From assembly GCA_008704415.1 (NCBI GenBank), contig VXIS01000088.1:82783-146782 (forward strand): a stretch of 64,000 nt of DNA, written 5' to 3'. Positions 1 through 11,288 of the stretch are shown here, piece after piece (position 1 is the stretch's first letter; each line of letters opens with the position of its first letter). Source of the stretch: Sphaerosporella brunnea. Lineage: Eukaryota; Ascomycota; Pezizomycetes; Pezizales; Pyronemataceae. Below the pieces are notes generated by a model that had not been told where the DNA came from, did no database searches, and was given only the letters and a program-made list of their open reading frames with translations. A program made the position numbers and the translations under genes.

Positions 1-1115
1 CCCAGAGCTCCTGGATGGGAGAAACGTAGACACCCTCGCCCCGGCCACCGTTGGCACCCAGACCTAGGAGATCATAACACCACCAGGCTCTGTTCCGTCC
101 GGTAGTCTTGCCCAATCCCACAGCTGACAGACAGTTGCGGACACAGGCCCGCACGTCCTGAACCAGCATGGAGTTCTTACCTCGCCAGCTGCTAGTACGT
201 GTGTGCCCAATAAGCAAGTTGAGGACCTCGATCTTAGCCGGAGCGTCTGCGATGATGCCCCTCGACAACTGAGTCAAATATGCCTTGGTAGCGGCATGAA
301 CGGAAGAGTTCTCAGTTGCATGCAAACCGGCAATGCAAGACATGTTGATGATGCAACGAAGCTCCCACTGGACACCGTCGTTTTTGGCAGCGAGTAGGCT
401 GGTGCTCTCGTCTGGCATCGGTGGAAAGAAGCCCGTCTGACTAGGACGACGCTGGATGGGGTGTGACAGAAGGTGATTGGTTAGGAGCGTCGGGAAGGCA
501 ATGTTGGTGGCTAAGGAGTTCGAGATGTCGTCTTCAGTCAATCGACAGAATGGCACAGAGCTATGTTGGTTTGCGACGTTATTGATAAGCAGCGTGATTG
601 GGCCCACTATATTGATGAGGTTATGGGCGAACAAGTGCGGGAACGAGGTGGGGTGAGAGGTGTCCTGCACGGTGACTCGAATGTCAATGTTCGGATGGCG
701 GCTTCGTAGCAATTCCGCCAGGGTATCGAGCTTGTCAGGATTACGACCGTGGAGAATCAAGTTCCACTGTGTGTGTCAGTTGGAGCTGAAGTGAGAGGAA
801 GTATAGGTATGTAAGGATTACTTCACGCCTCGCCAGCTCCTCAGCGATAGCTCTGCCGATGCCCTGCGAGGCACCAGTGATCAAGGCATAAGCTTGAGGG
901 GAATGATATTCAGCCTCGAGGACGGTCGACGGGTGCAAGAGCCACCTGTGGATGAAGCGGGGCAGCTCGAGGAGGGAGGCCAACAGCTGTACAACGACGT
1001 AGATGGTAACGAAGGGGATGGCCAGCACCCAAAGCAATGCGCATCCAAAGAAGGTGGAAAGTGTAGAGACCACGGCCATAAAACGCGAGGGCGGCGGGGA
1101 TTTGGTGGGAGGCAT
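1..1115 (-). CDS. Short-chain dehydrogenase/reductase, membrane-anchored (partial, runs off left edge)
   Basis: The start is taken at the ATG read from 1115 and the gene leaves the window at base 1. Exon 1 is 1115-822, the intron is 821-767 (55 nt), and exon 2 runs 766-1. Residues about 13-45 form a long hydrophobic segment, so the protein is probably anchored in the ER or another membrane. A Rossmann nucleotide-binding motif GASQGIG follows at about residue 77, then LINNV, the usual NNAG position, and a catalytic-type serine in NMSCIAG. Where SDRs have YxxxK this protein reads HAATK (RC of about 290-304), so the catalytic tyrosine is replaced by histidine. The architecture resembles the 17-beta-hydroxysteroid dehydrogenase / ketoacyl reductase branch; the substrate cannot be told. 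The loss of Tyr could mean an inactive or altered enzyme. Confidence 0.8.
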
Positions 1116-2581
1116 GGCCTCGAACTGGTAGGTAATATTGTTGAAGGAATGAATAGGTGAGGGTTCTGGTAGGGAGTTTGGATTCGAAGAAGAGTCGTTG
1201 ACGGGGGTTACAACAACAAGGAGAATCGGGGGGATTGTAGAGGCATCGGGTTCTAGCAAGCCCTGGGCGGCAGTTTTGTGGGGGGAGGTTCGAGTAATTT
1301 TGCACGTCGTCGTCCGACGGGCCGTTCCTTTCTTCCTCGGTTTTCGTGTCTGGAGGGTTGCAGAAAAATTATTTCGAAGGCAGACTGAGAACTGCAAGCG
1401 GGTAAAAAACAGAAGAGTCGTATCTACCTATGTACCTAGATACATACGGCTGGGTAAGAAGTATGTAGTTAAGTTAAGCTGGGCTGCACGATGCTTTCAG
1501 CGACGGGGAGGGAGCTTAAGCATGATTGAGCTGATTGACACGCGGGAGAACGGCAGTCCCTTTTTTTTTTTTTTTTTATTTCTCGCTTCCAGACGAAATG
1601 CACTGTGGCTTGACCGCGACGGGAATGGCGTGTGAGCGCACAGCTCATCACTCACCAATCGGGTATTTGCCGTGGAGGCTTAGCACTCAGCAGGTGAGCG
1701 GGACGAATCGTCGATGACAGCATATGTTATACCTACAGTAAGCAAGTGCATACTAGGTACATATGTAGGTATGTAACCATACCGTTCGCAAACTGTCCGA
1801 TGCTGGGACTTTGCAGTTTGAGTTTGATGTGCTCTGGTCTTTCTATTCTATTCTCTATACTCTTTGTGTATGTAGGAATGCAGCACTGTCTCCACGGGCC
1901 ACAGCAGTTAAGGCCCTGTTCGGCAACCACCGTGGTTTTGGAGTTGCCATACAAAATAACGCGAGTTGTGGTATTCGAGTTGCAGGGAGCGAAAGCCCCC
2001 GCCAGAACAGCGACGACCTCCAAATACCCGCCCAGAACAATTTCTGGACGCTCGAACGACTCCTTGCTGTAGGCGCAAATGATTCCTTTTTCTCTGATCA
2101 ACCCCTGGACGAGAGTTTCCTCCATAATGTTGCTCGCTCTACCTGGGAGCCGCTGATAGCTTGGGAGTTTTGTTTGAGAAGAGGCGGCCATCGTGACGGG
2201 GGTGTTGGAAATGCGAGATGAGAGATGAGTGGAGGGTCGGAGGAGTTATGGTCTGGTTGCCGAACACTGCACCAAAACTACAAGTTGACAAGTTGCATGA
2301 AGTTCACGGTTTCGCAACACCTGGCAGCTTTGGCCATGGACTGCTTCTTCGGCCACCATGCGGATGCTCCTTCGGAGACCTTGCTGGCGGCGTTGATGGT
2401 GGCTATGTCTGGCGTTTCCACTTCGGGCTTGGCGTGACAGATCTGCAGAGCGACCTCGAGTTTCAGATTTGTGTCACCGTGCAAGCATACACAATGAGAG
2501 CAAATTTCCTATGTCGGCCTGTTTAACGCGGTTTGCTGTCTTTTTGCTTTCGCCGCTTTTGTTGTGGTGCGATGTAGAATA
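1116..2581. other. Intergenic region, no gene seen
   Basis: This stretch lies upstream of the SDR gene. It holds a T-run near 1560-1577 and TAC/TAGGTA-rich short tracts around 1421-1447 and 1745-1775. Open frames on both strands overlap each other and show no recognisable domain or credible splicing. I see no RNA gene. Confidence 0.5.
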
Positions 2582-3153
2582 CAGTAGAACCTCGCTATAA
2601 GAATATCTCGGGACCGGGGGCGTAGTCTTATGGCGGGTTTTCTTACATAGAGGTTGGCTTGGCGTACGAGTGATGACCGGGAAGGAGAACGCTCGCTCAC
2701 ACGGACGATGCACCATATGGGTACCAGAATATGGACGTCTACTTTTCATTTTAGGCAAATAATATGCCTTTTCATTTTAATGATGGTCGGGGATCAATAA
2801 AGCTCCAAATACCCCACCGATTATGGCCTCCACATAATCGCGGCTCACATGCTAGCACTCGCATCCACCGGAATCAGGCGCAAAACAAGCGACAAGAGGA
2901 AACAACTTTTACGGCGCATAATATGCCCAATTTTAGGCATCTTTTATTGGGGGTATTCAACTACAACTACCTATTATGCTATCGCTAATCGGCGACCCCT
3001 ATGGTGCCGTTTTCAGCCAAATTAATGAATACCCCTAATATTCTAATAAAAAATATATTCTTATTTCCCATACAAAACCGTCGGGACCGGGGCCACGCAG
3101 TCTTATACAAAGGTTATTCTTATAAGGGGTATTCTTATAGAGAGGTCCTACTG
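2582..3153. mobile_element. Pogo/Fot-type non-autonomous DNA transposon (MITE), 572 bp
   Basis: Terminal inverted repeats start CAGTAGAACCTCGCTATAAG on the left; the reverse complement of the right end reads CAGTAGGACCTCTCTATAAG. The element is flanked by TA on both sides (2580-2581 and 3154-3155). Subterminal GGACCGGGG blocks and a shared 'AGTCTTAT' motif occur inside both ends in inverted orientation. There is no transposase frame. TA duplication and CAGT-like termini are typical of Tc1/mariner/pogo (Fot1) elements. The ends have drifted, so this is an older copy. Confidence 0.85.
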
Positions 3154-3484
3154 TACTCTCGTTCTAAATCCTTGCGGGAAGCCACCCACTTAAGTCGGAG
3201 ATGCCTCTTGCTAGCAGAACATCAATGACATCACTTCCTCCCCTTCTTCTTCTTCTTCGTGACGGATGTTGAGGCAGCAAACACACCCCTTATCAGTACC
3301 CTGGGCTTGGGTTCTTTCAACGCAAAGCATTCCTTCCTTTCCTTTACACTTCACTCCTCGGTGAACTGAACGACGCGCAGCAAGATAGCGAACAGCGAAC
3401 AGCGACAACGGCGGTAAACCCAGAAATCTAAGTGAGTGCTCTAGCCGAACAATTAACCGGAGACTGGCTGACGATGTATAACAG

Positions 3485-4034
3485 ATGTCTGCACTTCTCG
3501 CCAGTCGTCGTGCGATGGGAATCAAGCTCTCTCTCCGCAGCTTCTATCAGCGCAGGACATTCGGGACTACTCCAGTGAGTTTCTAATCCTAACTACTGCT
3601 CAGATTTCAGCTAACTGTGAGACCTGTTAGAAACGCAACGTCGAGGAGGGCCGTTCCGATAACGATCATCATGGTGGTCCGTCCCTCACTACAGCCGGAT
3701 TTACTGCTGGTATTTCCTATGTTCCTTGGAACCGTTTTAGTCAACTTGACAAGGTGGGATCGCAAATTAGTGGTTGGATATCCTGCTGACATCTTGTTAG
3801 GATGTCGACGTCATCTGAATAAAGGTAGATAGACTCGATATGAGTCTGAAAGAAGTTAAGACGGAGATAAAGAATATCGGCAACAAGATGGACAGTTGGA
3901 TCGCTTGCTGTACCTGGTCTTGTCAGTCTCGTCGCAGAAGGGGGGTTCGAGTACTACGTCATGGAAAAGAAGAAGCAGAAGTGCACTACGGAAAAGGAGG
4001 CATAAAGGTTTGGAGACCACTATCGGAAGGGTGA
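3485..4034 (+). CDS. Small hypothetical protein, possibly mitochondrial
   Basis: I do not recognise the family. The start ATG at 3485 follows a pyrimidine-rich leader. Exon 1 (3485-3574) encodes an Arg/Ser-rich N-terminus without acidic residues, ending RRTFGTTP, which looks like a mitochondrial presequence. The intron has GTGAGT and a CTAAC branch before the acceptor at 3630. Exon 2 (3631-3753) encodes a hydrophilic HHGG segment and then a short G/W-containing stretch. If intron 2 is 3754-3824, exon 3 continues in frame into a charged helical segment (VDRLDMSLKEVKTEIKNIGN) and stops at 4034. An alternative acceptor at 3800 would end the protein after five more residues. The last exon is the weakest part. 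Confidence 0.4.
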
Positions 4035-4629
4035 AGAGGAGCCATATGATTGGACGGTATGGGACTAATTGAAAATTATACAGGTTTCCTATTTACAGCC
4101 TGGCTTCCAGCGGGGGTTTTAGTTCCATACAGGCGGGTTGCATTGAAGAAGGCGTTTTGATGGATTGCGTTGCTTTGTACACTAGATGTCTTCACCTGGA
4201 CAGGTAATTGACTCGTTGTTTTACGAGAACCATCATAAGATGGAGATTTAAAAAGGGTTAAAACGGAAAAGATCGTGAGTTTTCTCAAGTTTGAATTAAA
4301 ATTCGCCCATCATTGAGATTCATTTGATGGAAACGAGTCAACAGCCATGTGGCGTGCAGTCATTAGTACAGCGCCACTTAATGTAGAGCTGTGCAGTCGC
4401 TTCGCTCCAAAATCCGACGGTCAGAAATTCAGGGTTGAGCCTCCAGAAAACGCCACCGGAAAACGCCACACCAACTGCCTTATATAGGGATAGATAGATG
4501 GGCCACGCCTGCTATCACTCACCCCACCCCCCGCTCCTTCACCTCCAGAGCTATCTTGACATTTCACGTCACCTGCCAAGTGGCTTCCTTATCTTGCAAG
4601 CGTTGTTATAGCCATCGGCGTCATACATC
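4035..4629. promoter_or_regulatory. Intergenic / upstream region of the prenylcysteine oxidase gene
   Basis: No gene seen. A TATA-like 'tatatagg' lies at about 4482-4489, roughly 145 bp upstream of the ATG at 4630, followed by a pyrimidine-rich leader. This is consistent with a core promoter and 5' UTR, but only by inspection. Confidence 0.3.
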
Positions 4630-6463
4630 ATGGCGTTCTCTCGCCGAATCACGACCGTAGTTCTAGTGCTCTTGTTTGCTTTGACCTTGTTGAGCTCGGC
4701 CGAAGCCTCACTCTTCGACACCATCCGTCAGAAACTGAGCGCGTTCACAACACCAGCTGTTGAGGTGGCCACAGCCGCGCCCGAGAGCGTTGTGCAAAAG
4801 CCGAAGCACGAGGGAAAACGCGTCGCCATCATCGGTACGTTCCTCTCGTCACGCTAGGACGCTCTTGAATGGACAACGCTGATTCAGTGTCTGTACAGGA
4901 GCTGGATCTGCCGGATCTTCGTCTGCTTACTATCTTCGACGTTTCCTTGCGAATTCGACCGTCGACAAACTGCCACTCGATATCACGGTTTATGAGAAGC
5001 ACTCATATGTGGGAGGTCGCTCGACTACCGTGAATGCTTACGATGATCCCACCGTCCCCATCGAGCTCGGAGCCAGCATCTTCGTCGCTGTGAACTACAA
5101 CCTCGTCAACGCTGCCAACGAGCTTGGGTTGACTGTCTCTTCAGCGTCCGCCAAGCGGCCCCGCATTGAAGAGGAGAGTGACATCCTTGGTGTCTTCGAT
5201 GGCAAGGAGCTGTTGTTCACATACCCCGAGGGCAAATGGTGGTCTTTAGCGAAGCTAATTTACCGCTACGGTCCTATGGCACCGTACCGGACGAAGAAGC
5301 TCACCGAAGAGACTGTTGGAAAATTCCTCCAAATGTACAAGCCCCCTCACTTCCCTTTCACGTCGCTTTCAGAGGCTGTCGAGGCCATTGGCCTCCTTCC
5401 GGCGACTGGAACTACTGGTCAACAGTTTTTGGAGCAGAATGGCATCGTTGGTGATTTCGCTCAGGAGTTGATTCAGGCATCAACTCGTGTAAACTACGGT
5501 CAGAATCTTGGTCTCATTCACGGTCTTGAGACTATGGTGTGCATGGCTGCCGAAGGTGCTATGAGCGTAGATGGCGGTAACTGGCGGATTTTCCGTGGTA
5601 TGGTCGACGCCAGTAACGTCGAACTGAGACTTCAGACTTCAGTTACCTCTCTATCAAAGGATGAGGATGGACAGTGGGTTGTGTCCTCCAAGGCAGACGG
5701 AGGGGCTGCCACCAGTGAGGTTTACGACTCAGTCATCATTGCTGGACCCTTGCAGTTCTCCAACATCGCCATCAATGCCGAACTCGACAAAACGCCCGAC
5801 GTCATTCCCTTTGTCACTCTCCACGTCACTCTGTTTTCCTCTCCCTTGCGCCTTGACCCCGTCTTCTTCGGGCTCAAGGCAGGCCAACCTGTTCCCCAGG
5901 CGATCTTAACCACTCTCAACGAGACTGAGCGCTCTGACCCGGCAATTGTGCGCGGAGAAGGCAAGCACGCAGTCGGAAACTCAGGCTTCTTCTCGGTTTC
6001 GACTCTCCGCAGTGTTGTGCGGCCTCTTCCCGACGGAAGCGAGGGCGGAAAGATCGAGTACGTCTACAAGGTCTTTTCCCCTGAACGCTTCAGCGACGAG
6101 AAGATCGGGGAACTTCTGGGTGTCAAGGTAGTCGATAAGAGTGCAACAATCACCTGGATGCACAGGCACGTGTGGAAATCGTACCCGTACGAGTACCCTC
6201 GCGTCACATTCGAGGAATCGAAGCTGGCAGAGGGACTGTGGTACACCGGCGGCATTGAAGCGTTTATCTCCACGATGGAGACGAGCAGCTTGATGGGCAT
6301 GAATGTGGCCCAGTTGATGGTGAACGAGTGGGCGGAAGAGAAGCAGAAGGAGGAAGAAGCAAAGCACATTGCAGAGGAGCAGAAGAAGCTAGCGAAGCAG
6401 CTAATGGTGGCGCAGACGGAGTCGGATCAGGAGAAGATTACAGCTATTGGTGATGAACTGTGA
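4630..6463 (+). CDS. Prenylcysteine oxidase/lyase-like FAD protein
   Basis: Exon 1 is 4630-4834, the intron 4835-4898 (64 nt) and exon 2 4899-6463, giving 589 residues. The N-terminus has a signal peptide (Arg-Arg followed by a Val/Leu core, ending near SSAEA, about residue 26), so the protein enters the secretory or vacuolar route. The dinucleotide-binding motif GAGSAG, at about residues 69-74, is rebuilt exactly across the splice. It is followed by YEKHSYVGGRSTTV, the second FAD-contact strand typical of the family. The family oxidises the thioether of farnesyl- or geranylgeranyl-cysteine during turnover of prenylated proteins. The C-terminal ~50 residues are a Lys/Glu-rich coiled coil, an extension of unknown role. 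Confidence in the family is high; activity is inferred. Confidence 0.88.
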
Positions 6464-9400
6464 TTGCTTATCTCGGTTTTGGATGTGATCTTTAATGCCC
6501 CCCTGACGTTATGTTATGGCCTATTTTTTTTATGGGATAAAAAAGGACGGTTTGATGTCCGCGTTGATGTTTTTGGCACTGATATCCGGTAACGGCTTTT
6601 GTTTTTTATTTTATTTTATTTTATTTTCTCATGGATATCTCTACGTATACACACTTAACATATGCGGCGAGTTGGTGGCTGGGAATTGGATGGTCTTGGA
6701 GCTATTTACACATCTACGGTCTGGCCGTGACTTACGCGTCCTCGACGTGAGTGATTCATGATGATGTGACAGGTAAGAAGTATGTACCCATGCATGAGAT
6801 ATGTAAGCTGCCCTGTGAGCGGTGGGTAGGCGGCGTTAAACAAGATTTGTAGAGCCAGCAAGGTTTGATCAGTTTTACTTCTATCAATAGCGTGGGGTTT
6901 TGTTTGGTTGCGGAAGATTGGATATTGATGGCCCACGCATGCCCTACTGACATACATATCCCGGGGAGGATTCCGGGGAGGCAAATATATGTTGGCTGTA
7001 CATGTATGTACAATACTAAGTGTCAGCCCTGTTCAACTGGGTTGATGATAGGTACATATTCGGGTATGTAGGGCGTGAACGTGATTAATATAATACAGAT
7101 GTTATAATTATCCTTCAATAAAGCTCATGCATGCGGAGATCTTTGGCAATTGTGGGGTTGGGTTTTTGCGGACCGCGGTGCATGCAGTGCCGTTGTGCTG
7201 ACGTCGACATCGACTGGATGGGTGACCGGTACTGGGTGCTCCACACTCTAGAGGTGTTGTATGCATGGCCATATGGCTGCGACGTCTACATCCCGCATAT
7301 GCCGGTTTGTGGAGCTTTTTTTTCCCAAGAAGCAACGAAGACATACATCTGCTGCTGCTGCCAAGAGCTTGATATTGGAGGTCCATGATATCCGGGGCTA
7401 CATATGTGTAGCCCCTCCCTGGCAGAACGTATGAAAGGGGTATGTATTATATTGCAAACCCCGCAACCGGCGGTGAACAGACGAAAACAATCGGGTTTTG
7501 CTGCAGTAGTGTTGGAGTCGTTGGGTCGAGGTACAGGGGCCTTGCGATTGTGACGTGAGCTGTCGCTCAGATCTGGGGCACCCGGGCCCGAGTCTTTGTT
7601 CATAGCAAGAGTTGGATCTGGCTATGATCTCAAATCTACTTTTTCGGGATCATCAACCTGTGGGGTATCGATATATCAGAATGAATAAATATATATAGCA
7701 GCAACAAAGCATCCAAGCAAAATATTCTGACTAACAGACATTTCGAGCCGAAAAAAGAAAGCCTGCAAAATTAGCTGGAAAGAATAGTAAATTACTGGAT
7801 CCAGAAAGCCCCGTCTCACTTGTCCCGCGGCTTTTTTTTTGTTTCTATGCCTGCCCTGACCAACTACATCTAATCCATCCACTCGTCAGAGAAGAAGTCG
7901 GCGGTTTCGGGAACCCCCGTTCGATACATTCAAATGTAGTTCGTGGGGAGAAATAGAGTTCGGAATACCACGTAACTAACTGCTGCTGGTGGTCCGGCAC
8001 TTGGCTCAGAACGGCACTTGCGGAGGAGCGGGAAACAAGTGTGGTGGCCGCAAATGAACGCTCATTCTGCCTGGGGTAGGGGGAAGAGTTTTCACAAATT
8101 AATGGAGATTAGTAGGTTCTGTGTTGCTTGAAGGATTGGTTGGATATTTTGGAGGTGGTTTACTGCCCCTGACCGAAGACGGGAGCAGCCGTTGAAAGAA
8201 AACCCTCAATTAGTTGGCAGACTGAACCACAGATCTTATTGATAGTGGATAGTTATCAGTTTAGTCATTCCACCTTGATGGCTGGTTTGTTTCTGGTCAC
8301 TTCGCCCTCTACCTCAAACGGTAGATGCCACGGAAGATCGCGGATCAATTGCTTCCCATTCTTTGTGGGGAGCCCGGGTCCCGTCGCTGTACAGTATAAT
8401 CTTATGCCACTCAGCCTCTCTTTGGCAGGCTTAGTGATCTGATACTTGAAATCCTACTGTTTCAAACCTTCACTCTCTAACTGGAAGCCGTCCCCCTTGA
8501 AATTCACATCTCGATATCAATCAATTTCAGCACCCCGAGAACGTTCTACATAGAGTACACCCGCGCACCTAAGCCACCGCAGGTCTTTTGAGCCCCTAGA
8601 AGAAGCTGACGATAGCCAGGAAAACGCGTGGGCCTCCTGTGCGTGTACTGATACCAGTTGCGCATACCGACCCTGAAGCATTGGTTATAATACAAACCAC
8701 CGAGCTGGCGTTGACCAGCTGCCGGCCGAAAAGAGACTACGGAGATCTGTCCGTTCCGTTATCTATCCAGATGAAGGGAATTCGTGGCGAGTTACCGGAA
8801 TCCCTAAATCCAACCATCAAGATAGATACAACTATCTCCATGCATTCACGAGCACTCGGACACTAGCGAACTGACAAAACCGTGACAAATCTCTGTCAAC
8901 CAGACTTTTTCCTGCCTAGGTGATTCTCCTGCAACCATCCGCGCGAGCGAGTGGGCGCACGGTTCGGTTTCTCTGGTCAGTCCAGGGGCAGCGGGGGCTG
9001 GAGGGGGCCGAAGCAACATCTTCGTCTCGGGGTAAAGTATTCGGGACCGGCCGGCCGGCGGGTATAGAAGGAGTAGAAGTAGTATAAGCCAATGTAAGCA
9101 AGTGCGCCCTTGAAAGAGGTTCGAATCAGAGCATGAAACCATAAGGAGAGTAAAGTTGTTTCCTAGCCTTGCCATCCAGGCTTCCCAAAGATCTAGTTGG
9201 CCGGGGGGCGATTCGATAGAGCCTTACGTAGAGTAACGGAGTTCTTTGCACTCCGGCTTTTTTTACACTTGTCTTGTATGCTTTCGCTCATGCAAGGCCC
9301 AAGAAAAAAAAAACAGAAAAAACGCCCAGTCGTAGCCACATAGCTAAGCCTACAGAAAACGCGTGGGGGATGGAAGGGCGACATTGCGTCAAGGGAAAAT

Positions 9401-10093
9401 CGTATCCGACATAGATATTTAGAGTAGAGGCCGTTAACGTTGGAGTCGCCTTCTGTATTCAGGTGCCATTCTGGCGGGGCCGAGACTTCGGCCTTCGATG
9501 GATGCTCTTGAGTGGTATAGATGGGCGGATGCAAACTAGGCCAACTGCTGCCCGCGGAAGGCCGATGCTGCTGCGGTCCCGCCGCAACCCTACATACTTA
9601 ACATCCCAGGCGAAGTATGTATCTATCAATAGGTAACCTTACCCAATGACAGCATCAAGCCATAGGTCCCGCAAGCGAGACTTTCACAAAGAAAATCGTC
9701 GGCAAAGTTCAGGTGACCGAGAACCTCGCGATCTCACGAGCTATGTAGTAATGCATGCGCAAGGACGGACGAAAGAAAAAAAAAAAAAAAAAAAGATGAC
9801 CTCAACTTAAGGCTGTTTCTATTTGTGGTCTTCGCAGATGGAGGGTCGTACAGGCCCAGCTCTCGGATGAATAGTCTAACCACCTTACTTTACCTTACCG
9901 ACCATCGTCGTGAAGAAATATGGTGATGGTGGTGGTAGTGGACATGTGCAACTGCCGCGCCGTGTGTCCAACCCCCGTATCATGATGGCATACCCACGGT
10001 AGCTACTATGTACCTACTTATGTAGGCAGAGCATAGTACCTCACATGGCCCCACTTTTTGGGTCTTTCCCGCTCCGTAGGGGTACTGTATAAT
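6464..10093. other. Long gene-free stretch
   Basis: About 3.6 kb with no frame that looks coding in composition or domain content on either strand. It contains several TACATAC/TAGGTA short tracts, a TTTTATTTTA run at 6603-6626, and an A-run near 9775-9794. No tRNA cloverleaf was found. A T-loop-like GGTTCGAATC at about 9117 lacks the remaining tRNA parts. Confidence 0.5.
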
Positions 10094-10298
10094 CCTGGTA
10101 ATAAGGGTAATAAGGCAGTTGTGTATGCTGGAATACATATATAGAAGGATTTGTAAGCCAAAGTGTGTGGTCGCTAGGAGACAGAAGGAGACTCGTGTCG
10201 CCGCCTCACTCTCCATCCGCTGTCTCCATATGTTTAAAGTTTCCCCATGGCTCGCCCGCAACATACAGTACACCGCGCAACTGCGTTATATTACCGGC
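10094..10298. mobile_element. MITE family E, copy 1 (~205 bp, diverged)
   Basis: The imperfect inverted ends read ..GGTAATAAGGCAGTTG on the left and CAACTGCGTTATATTACCGG on the right. The interior shares several blocks in the same order with the copy at 44160-44393 (CAGAAGGAGAC, TGTTTAAAGTTT, GCTCGC, CATACAG/TATACAG). No coding capacity. Boundaries are good to a few bases; the left end has a small internal duplication of GGTAATAA. Confidence 0.7.
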
Positions 10299-10342
10299 CA
10301 CCTAAAAGGTTCAACTATACTTCAGTAGCCCTGTGCCAGGTA

Positions 10343-10485
10343 CTCGTGGCCGGCATTTAAACCCCAAAAATGCGGGTGAGCGAGATCTCGCGATCTGGTG
10401 ATTTGGACCTCAATTTGAGCTCCTTCGAGTAGGTTTCAGCCACTTGCTGCAGGTGCATTTATTGGTTCTAAATGCCGGCCACGAG
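10343..10485. mobile_element. MITE family F, 143-bp element with TA duplication
   Basis: The left terminus CTCGTGGCCGGCATTTA is an exact inverted match to the right terminus, and both ends are flanked by TA (10341-10342 and 10486-10487). The similarity continues imperfectly for about 25 bp. There is no coding frame. It lies only about 45 bp from the preceding MITE. Confidence 0.8.
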
Positions 10486-10487
10486 TA

Positions 10488-11288
10488 GTAGTGAGCGCAA
10501 ACGAGATTTAGAAAAAGACATTATTCTACCATTAACGAACAACATAAGCCGTAAATCCGATGCCTCAAATGCCACGCCCAGATACAAAGAATCGAGATGC
10601 CGCAGATAACCAAGGAAATGCCCCGAAGCCCAAAAAACAAATGGAAAAAACTCGACAGGAACAACTCCCAAAACTAAATGCTAGCTCATCATCCGCAGCC
10701 CCACACCGCTGTATGGAAAAAAAAAAAAGCGCTAAAAATAAACACAATAAAGCTCCCGCACAACAAAACACAACAGGTCCTATCCTAAATCAGGCCCTAC
10801 CTTCCTATCCCCGCGCAATACGTGTGTGCGCGTCTCGTTCGTTCGCTGCTGCTTTCTTTCTTCCTTCGCCGAAAAGAGAATTGTTCCTTCCCTTCCTTCC
10901 CTTCCAAATGAACCCTGTTAACGTTGTGTTGAGCTATTAATAACCCCCCCCCCCCACACCAAATATGCGGTCGTCCCGAGGGATCGGGCCCCATACTGAA
11001 TCCATGCCTACCCACGCGGGGTCCATGATGATGCAAGCCCGCCATCTTTCCCTCCCAAAATACACGCAGCCTCCGTCAAGTCAAGTGAGAGAGAAGTGAT
11101 AAAACGGAAAGCCGTAAACACCGCATGCCCAAGCCCAAAGATAAAACAAAACCCGCTAAAAAAACTCCGGTGATGAAAAAGACCGAATTTCCGGTGATAA
11201 AAAATGACCGAATGCAAAAGTAGTCCCCAAATGCGAAAGCGAGAGAGAGAGTGTGTGGTAAGAAAGTCATGAAAACGTCATGAAGCAT
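10488..11288. other. Intergenic region downstream of the Zn2Cys6 gene
   Basis: No gene supported. It holds A-runs, a C-run (about 10947-10956) and CT-rich low-complexity sequence around 10850-10905. The last part is probably the 3' UTR of the convergent-side regulator gene, which ends at 11289. Confidence 0.4.

Noticed and set aside
9090..9165. Possible tRNA (GGTTCGAATC T-arm-like string)
   Set aside because: No matching acceptor stem, D-arm or anticodon arm at the correct spacing on either strand.
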